Below are positions 34,409 through 42,733 of a stretch of DNA of 64,000 nt, in pieces. The position numbers were made by a program, and so were the translations under genes. Positions within the stretch are counted from its first letter, which is position 1. The number at the start of each line of letters is the position of its first letter. The notes under the pieces are model-generated. The model ran no database searches. It worked only from the letters and a program-made list of their open reading frames with translations, and had not been told where the DNA came from. Source of the stretch: Streptomyces durmitorensis (lineage in GTDB: Bacteria; Actinomycetota; Actinomycetes; Streptomycetales; Streptomycetaceae); contig NZ_CP097289.1 in the NCBI RefSeq assembly GCF_023498005.1, positions 6,076,001 through 6,140,000 of the forward strand, written 5' to 3'.

Positions 34409-34439
34409 CTAGTTAACTAGATTAGGGCTAGTGGACTAG
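34409..34439. promoter_or_regulatory. Twin CTAG palindromes, candidate GntR operator
   Basis: CTAGTTAACTAG (34409-34420) is a perfect 12-bp palindrome. CTAGTGGACTAG (34428-34439) matches it at 10 of 12 positions. Their centres are 19 bp apart, so they lie on nearly the same helix face. The second ends 9 bases before the GntR ATG (34449). Autorepression and control of the divergent gene are inferred. Confidence 0.6.
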
Positions 34440-34448
34440 ATTTTCCAT

Positions 34449-35204
34449 ATGCCTGAGCAGCCTCCTTATCTCCGCATCGCCGACGAGCTCCGGCGGCGGG
34501 TCGCGGAGCACGTGTGGACGCCCGGAGATCGGCTCCCTTCCCGCGCTCAGATCGCCCAGGAGTGCGGCGTGGGCGAGAACGTGGTGCGCCGGGCCCAGGA
34601 GCTGCTGATCTCCCAGGGGGTGCTGGAGGGGCGTGCCGGTTCTGGCACCTACGTTGCCGAGCCCCGGAAGCGTGTGCGGGTTGTCCGTTCGGCGGCGCGC
34701 GAGCAGCCCCAGAGCTCCCCGTTCCGTGCGGACATGAAGGCCGTGGGTAGGCAAGGGGACTGGGAGAGTCGGACCGATGCCAAAGTCCCGGCGCCGGCCG
34801 AGGTCGCCATGCGTCTCGGGATTGCCGAGGGTGATCTGTGCGTCCGTACTGCCTACGAGTTCCTCGCCGACGGTAAGCCGGTTCAGCTGTCGACGAGTTG
34901 GGAGCCGTACGAGATCACCGGCGGCACTCTCGTCGTCCTTCCCGAGGGGGGCCCGCACGCCGGGGCGGGCGTCGTGAACCGCATGGCCGAGATCGGCATC
35001 ACCGTCAGCCACGCGGTGGAGCAGCCGGAGCCGCGACAGGCGACCGCCGAGGAAGCATCGCTCCTGGGTATCCAGAAGGCGGCGCTGGTCACCCACATCC
35101 GCCGGACCTACTACAGCGACGAGGGCCAGCCCGTGGAAACGGCGGACATCGTGGTGCCCGCTGCTCTGTGCGAGATCGTCTACGAGGTGCCGATCAATCG
35201 CTAG
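34449..35204 (+). CDS. GntR-family (HutC/UTRA, KorSA-like) transcriptional regulator
   Basis: A 251-residue protein. The N-terminal winged helix is YLRIADELRRRVAEHVWTPG, DRLPSRAQIAQECGVGENVV and GVLEGRAGSGTYVAEP. The UTRA-like effector domain includes SQSPLT-equivalent segments such as AAREQPQSSPFRADM and GKPVQLSTSWEPYEIT. ATG 34449 follows TTTTCCAT, with no Shine-Dalgarno; the nearest palindrome is 9 bases upstream, so the mRNA may be leaderless. The type is common as a regulator of integrative conjugative elements in actinomycetes. It is the last recognisable regulator before the right repeat. Confidence 0.82.
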   Translation: MPEQPPYLRIADELRRRVAEHVWTPGDRLPSRAQIAQECGVGENVVRRAQELLISQGVLEGRAGSGTYVAEPRKRVRVVRSAAREQPQSSPFRADMKAVGRQGDWESRTDAKVPAPAEVAMRLGIAEGDLCVRTAYEFLADGKPVQLSTSWEPYEITGGTLVVLPEGGPHAGAGVVNRMAEIGITVSHAVEQPEPRQATAEEASLLGIQKAALVTHIRRTYYSDEGQPVETADIVVPAALCEIVYEVPINR

Positions 35205-35295
35205 CGGGGCAGTGCCTACCTGGTGGCCCCAGCGTGAGCGGCGTGAGCTTAAGCATTCGCAGCGATAGCCGCGGAGGTGTGTGCCTTCGGAGAAG

Positions 35296-35832
35296 TCAAT
35301 GCGAGTCGATGCTGGCGCCCAAGGCTGCTCGCGCGACTGTGCTCATGGCTCCCACCGCGCTCCGCCGTTGATCCGCCGCCTCTAGCGCTGCATCCATGGT
35401 TCCGGTCTGCTCGTGAGCTGCAAGCACGGCCTCCAGTTCGGTTCTAAGGGCGGATCGAACCTCCCGCACGGCTTTGGCAACCTCCGCAGGACCCTCGATA
35501 AGTGCAGGCACCCCTGCTTGAAGAAGCAGTGTCAAAGACTCTGAGGCCGCTGCATAGTGACTCTGGAACAGTTCCTCTGAGATGTCCTGCTCGCGCGCCT
35601 GGCGGATCGTCGCCGCTGTGGAGATGGCTTCGGACAGGAAGTGCGCGTAGGCATCTCTTCGGGCCGCTCGGTGCTCGGCAGCCCGTCGATCGGTACGCTC
35701 TTCCCGGGCGAGAAGAAGCTGTTGCTCGACTTGCTGTCGCGCGTTACGCATGGCGATCCATGACGTCAGACCGGATGCGCTCACTGCAGCTCCGGCCGTG
35801 ATGACGGCGACCGCAACAGTCTGGTCCATCAT
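35296..35832 (-). CDS. Membrane-anchored coiled-coil protein
   Basis: 178 residues from ATG 35832 (or ATG 35829). One N-terminal membrane segment (VAVAVITAGAAVSASGLTSW) precedes a charged coiled coil (QQVEQQLLLAREERTDRRAA) and a helical C-terminus (VRSALRTELEAVLAAHEQT). The gene lies immediately inside the right direct repeat, 49 bp away. The degraded gene at 23883-24438 lies in the same position and orientation beside the left repeat. Function is unknown. Confidence 0.65.
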   Translation of the reverse strand: MMDQTVAVAVITAGAAVSASGLTSWIAMRNARQQVEQQLLLAREERTDRRAAEHRAARRDAYAHFLSEAISTAATIRQAREQDISEELFQSHYAAASESLTLLLQAGVPALIEGPAEVAKAVREVRSALRTELEAVLAAHEQTGTMDAALEAADQRRSAVGAMSTVARAALGASIDSH

Positions 35833-35880
35833 GCGATTGCAGCAGTTGCTTCCCCAGTGCGGATATACCTGGGCCGTCCG

Positions 35881-36020
35881 AAGTTGCTCAGCAGCGACCA
35901 ATGATGACAGTCAGTGGCAGGTCAGCTACCCAACCAGGCGATGAACGTCCAGGTCATGGCCCCCGGGCCATACTGGTTTCCCCCGGTAGGTGGCTGTCAG
36001 GCAAGATGGGGTGTATCTGC
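35881..36020. repeat. Right direct repeat of the accessory island, in the ettA upstream region
   Basis: Ungapped counterpart of 24541-24680 (118 of 140 identical; core 35947-36020 is 69 of 74). It ends 28 bases before the ettA start, so it probably holds the ettA promoter or leader. The hairpin ATGGCCC-CC-GGGCCAT is kept with a compensating change relative to the left copy. Confidence 0.85.
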
Positions 36021-36048
36021 CCACTCACTGATTGCCGGACGGTTTCTC

Positions 36049-37713
36049 TTGGCTGAGTACATCTACACCATGCGCAAGACGCGCAAGGCGCACGGCGACA
36101 AGGTGATTCTTGATGACGTCACCCTGAGCTTCCTTCCTGGCGCCAAGATCGGTGTCGTGGGTCCCAACGGCGCCGGTAAGTCCACGGTGCTGAAGATCAT
36201 GGCCGGGCTCGAGCAGCCGTCCAACGGTGACGCGTTCCTCGCTCCCGGGTTCAGCGTCGGCATCCTCATGCAGGAGCCCCAGCTCGACGAGACGAAGACC
36301 GTTCTGGAGAACGTCCAGGACGGCGCCGCCGAGGTCATGGGCAAGCTCAAGCGCTTCAACGAGGTCGCCGAGCTCATGGCGACCGACTACTCCGACGCGC
36401 TCATGGACGAGATGGGCAAGCTCCAGGAGGACCTGGACCACGCCAACGCGTGGGACCTCGACGCCCAGCTCGAGCAGGCCATGGACGCGCTCGGCTGCCC
36501 GCCCGGCGACTGGCCCGTCACCACCCTTTCCGGTGGTGAGAAGCGCCGCGTCGCGCTCTGCAAGCTCCTCATCGAGGCGCCCGACCTGCTGCTCCTCGAC
36601 GAGCCCACCAACCATCTCGACGCCGAGTCGGTGAACTGGCTGGAGCAGCACCTCTCCCAGTACGCCGGCGCTGTCGTCGCGGTCACCCACGACCGGTACT
36701 TCCTCGACAACGTCGCCCAGTGGATCCTGGAGCTCGACCGCGGTCGCGCCCACCCGTACGAGGGCAACTACTCCACGTACCTGGAGAAGAAGGCCACCCG
36801 CCTCAAGGTCGAGGGCCGCAAGGACGAGAAGCGCGCCAAGCGGCTCAAGGAAGAGCTGGAGTGGGTGCGGTCCAACGCCAAGGGGCGTCAGGCCAAGTCC
36901 AAGGCGCGTCTGGCTCGCTACGAGGAGATGGCCGCCGAGGCGGACAAGATGCGGAAGCTGGACTTCGAGGAGATCCAGATTCCGCCGGGCCCGCGGCTCG
37001 GGTCGATTGTCGTCGAGGTCGAGAATCTGTCGAAGGCCTTCGGCGACAAGGTGCTCGTCGATGATTTGAGCTTCTCGCTGCCTCGCAACGGCATCGTCGG
37101 CATCATCGGTCCGAACGGCGCGGGCAAGACCACGCTGTTCAAGATGATCCAGGGTCTGGAGCAGCCGGACTCCGGCAGCATCAAGATCGGTGACACGGTC
37201 AAGGTCAGCTACGTCGACCAGGGTCGCGCCAACATCGACCCCAAGAAGACGCTGTGGGCCGTCGTCTCCGACGAGCTCGACTACATCAACGTCGGCCAGG
37301 TCGAGATGCCCTCGCGGGCGTACGTCTCCGCCTTCGGCTTCAAGGGCCCGGACCAGCAGAAGCCGGCCGGCGTGCTCTCCGGTGGTGAGCGCAACCGCCT
37401 CAACCTGGCGCTGACCCTCAAGGAGGGCGGCAATCTGCTCCTCCTCGACGAGCCGACGAACGACCTCGACGTCGAGACCCTGTCGTCGCTCGAGAACGCG
37501 CTCCTTGAGTTCCCGGGTGCCGCAGTCGTGATCTCCCACGACCGGTGGTTCCTCGACCGGGTCGCCACTCACATCCTCGCTTACGAGGGTGACTCCAACT
37601 GGTACTGGTTCGAGGGCAACTTCGAGTCCTACGAGAAGAACAAGGTTGAGCGGCTCGGCGCCGACGCGACCCGTCCGCACCGCGCCACCTACAAGAAGCT
37701 CACTCGGGGCTGA
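36049..37713 (+). CDS. ettA: ABC-F translational factor EttA
   Basis: A 554-residue soluble ATPase with two ABC domains and no membrane part, almost the length of E. coli EttA. Domain 1 has GPNGAGKST, LSGGEKRRVAL and LLLLDEPTNHLD. A basic linker (KRAKRLKEELEWVRSNAKGR) that inserts near the ribosomal P site follows. Domain 2 has GPNGAGKTT, LSGGERNRLNLAL and LLLLDEPTNDLD. The start is TTG 36049, because the encoded AEYIYTMRKTRK aligns with the EttA opening AQFVYTM; the ribosome site is weak. EttA gates the first peptide-bond step according to ADP/ATP level. Confidence 0.93.
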   Translation: MAEYIYTMRKTRKAHGDKVILDDVTLSFLPGAKIGVVGPNGAGKSTVLKIMAGLEQPSNGDAFLAPGFSVGILMQEPQLDETKTVLENVQDGAAEVMGKLKRFNEVAELMATDYSDALMDEMGKLQEDLDHANAWDLDAQLEQAMDALGCPPGDWPVTTLSGGEKRRVALCKLLIEAPDLLLLDEPTNHLDAESVNWLEQHLSQYAGAVVAVTHDRYFLDNVAQWILELDRGRAHPYEGNYSTYLEKKATRLKVEGRKDEKRAKRLKEELEWVRSNAKGRQAKSKARLARYEEMAAEADKMRKLDFEEIQIPPGPRLGSIVVEVENLSKAFGDKVLVDDLSFSLPRNGIVGIIGPNGAGKTTLFKMIQGLEQPDSGSIKIGDTVKVSYVDQGRANIDPKKTLWAVVSDELDYINVGQVEMPSRAYVSAFGFKGPDQQKPAGVLSGGERNRLNLALTLKEGGNLLLLDEPTNDLDVETLSSLENALLEFPGAAVVISHDRWFLDRVATHILAYEGDSNWYWFEGNFESYEKNKVERLGADATRPHRATYKKLTRG

Positions 37714-37741
37714 GACTGCTGAGACTGAGGCTGAGACTGAC

Positions 37742-38188
37742 ATGAGTCGGCATATCTACAGCTGCCCCCTCCGGTGGTCGGACATGGATGCCTTCGGGCA
37801 CGTCAACAACGCCGTCTTCCTGCGGTACTTGGAAGAGGCGCGGATCGACTTCATGTTCCGGCTCGCACCGGGGGACGGCAGCCCGTCGTTCTCGGGCGGG
37901 TCCGTCGTGGCCCGCCATGAGATCGACTACGTACGGCCGTTGGTCCACCGGCACTCGCCGGTGACCATCGAGTCGTGGGTGACGAAGATAGGCGCTGCCT
38001 CGCTCACGATCTCGTACGAGGTCAAGGACCCCGAGCAGGTGTACGTGCGGGCCACGACGATCGTCGTGCCGTTCAACCTGGAGGCGCAGCGGCCGCGGCG
38101 GATCACCGCCGAGGAGAAGGCCGTGCTCCTGACCTTCATGGACGACGACGGCGATGTCGCCGGAGGCTCGGAGGCGCTCGTCGCATGA
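37742..38188 (+). CDS. Acyl-CoA thioesterase, 4HBT hotdog family
   Basis: 148 residues with the 4-hydroxybenzoyl-CoA-thioesterase motif RWSDMDAFGHVNNAVFLRYL, which contains the active-site Asp. A typical hotdog core follows (VVARHEIDYVRPLVH and YVRATTIVVPFN). It hydrolyses an acyl-CoA to the free acid; the chain length is unknown. It begins 28 bp after ettA, and its stop overlaps the next gene (ATGA). Three GAGACTG-like repeats fill the gap between ettA and this gene. Confidence 0.88.
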   Translation: MSRHIYSCPLRWSDMDAFGHVNNAVFLRYLEEARIDFMFRLAPGDGSPSFSGGSVVARHEIDYVRPLVHRHSPVTIESWVTKIGAASLTISYEVKDPEQVYVRATTIVVPFNLEAQRPRRITAEEKAVLLTFMDDDGDVAGGSEALVA

Positions 38189-38871
38189 CGGCGCAGCTGC
38201 ACTTCGCGGATGCCGGGGAGGCGGGGGATCTCGCCGCCTTCCTGGCCCGGCTCATCCACTACGACAAGGCCGCCGCGGTCCGTCTGCAGGCGGCGGGCGA
38301 CACGCTCGCCGTGTTCGGCAGGCCGCCGTCGTTCGAAGTGCTCGCCATCCGTACGGCGCGGCTCGCGAAGCCGTACGAGCACGGGATCGAGTCCTCGCTC
38401 GATGTCACCGTCTCCGCCGGTGAACTCCTCGAATTTGTGGGGGAGTCGGCCCAGTCCGTCGAGTCGGCCGGGGTGGCCCTGGTGCCGCAGGCCGTCACCG
38501 GGCCGCCGTGGGCCGGGGTTCTTCCTCCTCGGGGCGGCTGGCAGCCGGAGCAGGGGCTGCCGCCGGCGGACGCCGTGCGGAGGCTCGTGGCGGCCGCGGT
38601 CGCCGAATTCAAGTCCCGGGTCGAGGAGTTGCCGCAGGAGCGGCGGGTCCGGGCGGAGCTCGACCAGCTGGGCCGGGAGATCTGGTCCCGCACCATCGGG
38701 GACACGGGCCTGCCCGTGCGGGCCGCGCATGCCGCGCAGGCCCTGGGATTCCTGCGGGGGGACTCGCTCGACCTGCTGTCGTCCGGGCCGTGGCTGCGGC
38801 TGCGCACGAACTACGGGTCGATCGCCGTGCGCCGGGCCGGCGTCGGAGGGCTCACCGTCACGCCTGCGTGA
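38185..38871 (+). CDS. Conserved actinobacterial protein of unknown function
   Basis: 228 residues, soluble, translationally coupled to the thioesterase gene. HYDKAAAVRLQAAGDTLAVF at the N-terminus and IWSRTIGDTGLPVRAAHAAQ in the middle look like conserved blocks. The C-terminus is beta-rich (WLRLRTNYGSIAVRRAGVGG). I recognise it as a protein usually found beside this thioesterase in Streptomyces but know no function. It may be a partner of the thioesterase. Confidence 0.75.
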   Translation: MTAQLHFADAGEAGDLAAFLARLIHYDKAAAVRLQAAGDTLAVFGRPPSFEVLAIRTARLAKPYEHGIESSLDVTVSAGELLEFVGESAQSVESAGVALVPQAVTGPPWAGVLPPRGGWQPEQGLPPADAVRRLVAAAVAEFKSRVEELPQERRVRAELDQLGREIWSRTIGDTGLPVRAAHAAQALGFLRGDSLDLLSSGPWLRLRTNYGSIAVRRAGVGGLTVTPA

Positions 38872-38919
38872 GCGATATGCCTGCTTGAGCGATACGTCTG
38901 CGTGAGCGACATGCACGCC

Positions 38920-39894
38920 TCAGTTCTCGTCGTCCGGCCACACCCCGATGTGATCCCGTTCGAGTTCGAGCGCCACCCTGTCCCGCATCTCCAGCGCCGC
39001 CGTGTACTCGGCGGGCAGCTGGAGGCGTCCCGCGCGGTCCAGCATCGCGTACTCGCGCGAAGTCACGGACTCCTGGCCCGTCGACGCGTCCACCTCCGTG
39101 CGGCGCAGGACCTCCGTCGAGGTGCGGCCGTCGCGGATGGCGACCGTGCGGCGGACCTCCGAGGCGACCGCCTGGTCGTGGGTGACGATGACGATGGTGG
39201 TGCCGAGCTCCTCGTTCGCGGTGCGGAAGGCGGCGAAGATCTGCTCGGCGGTGTGCGAGTCCAGCTCGCCGGTGGGTTCGTCCGCCAGCAGGACCGACGG
39301 GTTGTTGGCGAGGGCCACCGCGATGGCGACGCGCTGCTGCTGACCGCCGGAGAGCTGCTGCGGACGGCGGTCGCGGATGTCGGACACCGCCATCAACTCC
39401 AGGAGTTCAGCGGCGCGTTCGGCCTTGCGCGCGCGGGTCGTACGGCGGCCTCCCTTCAACTGCATGGGCAGCGCCACGTTCTGTGCGGCCGTCAGATACG
39501 GCAGCAGATTGCGTGCCGTCTGCTGCCAGACGAAGCCGACGACCTCCCTGCGGTAGCGCAGCCGCTCCTTCGAGCCCATCGCCAGGAGATCGCGGCCCGC
39601 GACCCGGGCCGAGCCCGCGGTCGGCTCGTCAAGCCCGGCGAGGATGTTCATCAGCGTCGACTTGCCGCTGCCCGACGCGCCGACCAGAGCCATCAACTCG
39701 CCCTCGCGGACCAGGAGATCGAGCCCCTGGAGCGCCTGCACCTCGACGCCGTCCGTGGAGAAGATGCGGACCAGGCGGTCGCAGGTGATCAGCGCGTCGT
39801 GGCCGTAGACGGGGCGGTCGCGGTGGGCGGCGGCCCGTGCTTCGAGGTCCGCGAGTGAGGACATGGTGGCGGTGCGGGTCGTGTCGGGCGTCAT
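38920..39894 (-). CDS. MacB/LolD-type ABC ATPase with AbrB-like C-terminal tail
   Basis: A 324-residue protein. Walker A GASGSGKST is at residues 72-80, followed by Q-loop WQQTARNLLPYL, signature LSGGQQQRVAIA, Walker B LLADEPTGELD and the H-loop THDQ. After the ATPase the last 45 residues (SREYAMLDRAGRLQLPAEYT, then a short acidic end) resemble a SpoVT/AbrB swapped-hairpin half: a D-x-x-G-R-hydrophobic-x-hydrophobic-P strand. ATG 39894 follows AGGAGA; an alternative ATG is at 39864. Its partners are the two permeases just upstream on the same strand. The system probably moves lipids or lipoproteins, or senses the envelope. Confidence 0.85.
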   Translation of the reverse strand: MTPDTTRTATMSSLADLEARAAAHRDRPVYGHDALITCDRLVRIFSTDGVEVQALQGLDLLVREGELMALVGASGSGKSTLMNILAGLDEPTAGSARVAGRDLLAMGSKERLRYRREVVGFVWQQTARNLLPYLTAAQNVALPMQLKGGRRTTRARKAERAAELLELMAVSDIRDRRPQQLSGGQQQRVAIAVALANNPSVLLADEPTGELDSHTAEQIFAAFRTANEELGTTIVIVTHDQAVASEVRRTVAIRDGRTSTEVLRRTEVDASTGQESVTSREYAMLDRAGRLQLPAEYTAALEMRDRVALELERDHIGVWPDDEN

Positions 39895-39972
39895 CTGGTT
39901 CTCCTGTCTCCTGTCTTCACCGCGTCAACGGACAGACGCGTCAGCGCGCAAACGCGTCAGCGCACAAACACG

Positions 39973-42732
39973 TCAACGCTCCAGCTCGATCGCGGCCGTG
40001 CGCCGCGCGGTCCACCACGCCTGTACGAAGGCGACCCCGGCCGTGAGGACCACCACGCCCGCGGCGGGCAGCAGCAAGGACCAGGGATCGGCCCGCAGCG
40101 TCACGTCGCCGAGCCCCGCGAGGGCGCCGCGTGCCGCGAGGGCGACCTGGGCCAGGTCGACGCCGGGGGCGAGCAGCGCGATGGCCGCCCAGCCCGCCAA
40201 CGCCCCGCCGCACGCCGCGAGCAGCGCCTGCGGCAGCGACTCCAGGACCAGCAGGCGACGGCCCTGGCTCCTGCTCAGGCCCAGGGCGCGCAGCCTGGCC
40301 AGGAGCGCGGCCCGCTGCGGTGCCGAGTGCAGGAGGGCCAGCAGAACGGCCAGTACGGCGTATCCGGCGCCCGCCGCGACCGCCGCCACGTAGATGCGCT
40401 CGGCGCCCGACTGGAGCGCGGAGTCGGTGAGCGAGGCGCGTTCGGTGGCGCGGAACGTCGCTTCGACGTCGGAGCCCGCGGCCCGCACCGACCGCTTCAG
40501 GGCCGCCGCGTCGATCCGTTCCCCCGCGGCGCCGGTGGCCAGGAGCGCGGTGTCCGCGGGGTGGTCGAGCCGGTCGCGGTCGATCAGGAGGAACGCGCTG
40601 CCCGTGGGGAGGGCGGGGGTGCTGTCCCGGACGGCGCGGACCGCTGCCTTGAAGGACCCGGTGGGCGTACGGAAGCTGTGCGCGCCCTTGCCGAGCTGCC
40701 GGGCCACGTCCGGCGACGCCACGGCGGGAAGGGTGGCCCGGCGGCCGTCGCCCGCCGCCAACTCGTCGTCCCCGAAGGGGCCGAGGCCGGTCGCGCGGGT
40801 GAGCCGCGCGTACACCGCCGGGTCGACCGCGACCAAGGGGACGGTCGTCTGATCGGGCAGCCGCAGATACCAGTCGATGTGGACGGCCGCCACCTCGCCC
40901 ACGCCCGGCGTCCTGCGGATCTCGGCGGCGAGCGCGGCGGGCAGGGTGCCGTTGGCGCGGTCCACGCGGACGTCCGCGCCCACCGCGAGGAGTGCCGTGC
41001 GGTCGCGGGCGTCGGCGATGCCGGTCAGCACGGAGCCGCCGAACGCCGCCGTCGTCAGGGCGAGCAGCAGGCCGAGCAGGGGCAGCGCCTGGGCGGCGGA
41101 CGCCCGGCCCGCGCTCGCCGTCGACAGGAACCCGAGGGCGCCGCGGCGGCGGGCGAGCGGGCGAGCGAAGAGGCGCAGGGGCAGCGGATAGAGCCGTACG
41201 AGAAGGAGCGCCGCGATACCGCCGACGAGAAGAGGCGCGGCACTGACCAGCCACCCCGCCGAGCCGCCCCCGCTGCCTGGCTCGCCGGAGTCCCCGAGCC
41301 CGCCTCGCCGCAGGGTCGCCACCGCCCCCACCGCCAGGACCAGCAGCACCAGTTCGGCCACCGTCCGGCGCCGCGAAGGGCGCGCCGTCACCAGATCGTC
41401 GCGGCCCTCGTGCGCCCGCTGCCTGCGGTGGGAGAACGCGGCACGGACCGGGAGCGCGGCGCAGGCGAGTACGCACACCCCGGCCGCCGCCAGGATCGGG
41501 GGCCACGCGCGCGCGTGCGGCACGACCAGGAACGCGAGCAGCAGCCCGAGCGCGGCGGTGGGCACCGCCACCACCGACGTCTCGGCGAGCAGCCGCAGCG
41601 CCACACCGCGTACCGACGCACCGCGCGCCCGGAGCAGCGCCAGTTCGCTCCGCCGTCGTACGGCGGTGAGCGAGCAGGTCATCATCAGGACGACGACGGC
41701 GACCCCGCCGATGCCGTACGCGGCCACCGCGACGATCGGTGTCACGGCGTCGCGCAGCCCTTCGTACCCGGCGAGGACCTTGTCGAGCTCGGTGGAGACC
41801 ATCGCGTCGTCATGCGTGAAGCCGCGCAACTCGGTGCGCAGCGGCCCGCCTTCGAGCGAGGCGATGTGCCGCTTCAGGGCGGGGACGTCGCCGGCGGTCA
41901 GGGCGCCCGGGTCGGGGGCGAGACGCCAGTACCGCTGCGGGTTCTGGTCGACGGCGGGCAGGAACGACCCCGCGTCGGGCGCGAGCAGCAGCGCGGCGTG
42001 CCAACGCTTCTTCGGCTCCTGGGCGTTGTTGCCCGGCACGTCGATCAGCGAAGGGGTGCGCAGGATCGGGTCGTACGACCAGTAGGCCCCTTTGGGGCGC
42101 AGCGGTTCGACGATCCCGGTGATCCGCACGGTGACGCGCTCGCCGAGCACGGTGTCCACATGGACTGCGGAGCCGACCCGGAGCTTCATGGCGCGGGCGG
42201 TTTCCTCGGTCACCGAGGCCTCGACTCGGCGGCTGTCCGAGGTCAGCCCCTCGCCCTTGGGGAGCCGCCCTTCGCGCACGCGCGCGTGGGCGTCGACACC
42301 GGCCTGCGCGGCCAGGGTGAACTGCGGGGCGATCAAGTCGGGGCTGGGGAGCCAGCGGTCGAGCCCGGCGGGCGGTTCGAGGGTCTGCGCGCCGTACGCG
42401 GACTGCGCGCGGTCGACGCGCAGGGGCCGGGGCATGGCCGCGACGACCTGGCGGTACCGGTCGCGCAGGGCCGTGCCCCGCAGCGCGTCCTCCCGCTCCC
42501 GCTGGTCCGCGTCGAGCCCGGGGGCGGGTGCGCCGAGTTCGATCCCGGTGCGTGCGGTCCCGGCTCCGGAGACCGCGCCGCGCACCCCCTCGCCCTCGTA
42601 CGCGTCGACCGCGCGCGGAAAGACGGCGGCGAGGAAGGCGGTGGCCAGGACCAGCAGGGCGAGCGCGAGCGCGGGCAGCGGCGCGGCGCGCAGGCGGGTG
42701 CGGGTCCAGGGCGCAACAGAGCTGGGGCGCAC
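39973..42732 (-). CDS. FtsX/MacB-like ABC transporter permease, second of pair
   Basis: A 919-residue membrane protein. One N-terminal helix (LPALALALLVLATAFLAAVF) is followed by a large extracellular domain. Groups of helices follow near residues 335-430, 475-540 and 780-900, with FtsX-domain features such as VRRRSELALLRARGASVRGV. The start is GTG 42732, one base after the stop of the first permease gene. With that permease it forms a heterodimeric ABC channel energised by the MacB-type ATPase. The substrate is unknown. Such large actinobacterial permease pairs are often linked to antimicrobial-peptide sensing or lipid export. Confidence 0.85.
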   Translation of the reverse strand: MRPSSVAPWTRTRLRAAPLPALALALLVLATAFLAAVFPRAVDAYEGEGVRGAVSGAGTARTGIELGAPAPGLDADQREREDALRGTALRDRYRQVVAAMPRPLRVDRAQSAYGAQTLEPPAGLDRWLPSPDLIAPQFTLAAQAGVDAHARVREGRLPKGEGLTSDSRRVEASVTEETARAMKLRVGSAVHVDTVLGERVTVRITGIVEPLRPKGAYWSYDPILRTPSLIDVPGNNAQEPKKRWHAALLLAPDAGSFLPAVDQNPQRYWRLAPDPGALTAGDVPALKRHIASLEGGPLRTELRGFTHDDAMVSTELDKVLAGYEGLRDAVTPIVAVAAYGIGGVAVVVLMMTCSLTAVRRRSELALLRARGASVRGVALRLLAETSVVAVPTAALGLLLAFLVVPHARAWPPILAAAGVCVLACAALPVRAAFSHRRQRAHEGRDDLVTARPSRRRTVAELVLLVLAVGAVATLRRGGLGDSGEPGSGGGSAGWLVSAAPLLVGGIAALLLVRLYPLPLRLFARPLARRRGALGFLSTASAGRASAAQALPLLGLLLALTTAAFGGSVLTGIADARDRTALLAVGADVRVDRANGTLPAALAAEIRRTPGVGEVAAVHIDWYLRLPDQTTVPLVAVDPAVYARLTRATGLGPFGDDELAAGDGRRATLPAVASPDVARQLGKGAHSFRTPTGSFKAAVRAVRDSTPALPTGSAFLLIDRDRLDHPADTALLATGAAGERIDAAALKRSVRAAGSDVEATFRATERASLTDSALQSGAERIYVAAVAAGAGYAVLAVLLALLHSAPQRAALLARLRALGLSRSQGRRLLVLESLPQALLAACGGALAGWAAIALLAPGVDLAQVALAARGALAGLGDVTLRADPWSLLLPAAGVVVLTAGVAFVQAWWTARRTAAIELER

Positions 42733-42733
42733 G

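Noticed and set aside
36025..37743. 572-codon minus-strand frame opposite ettA
   Set aside because: Antisense to a complete ABC-F gene with all ATPase motifs; the translation is Val/Leu/Asp-rich without domains.
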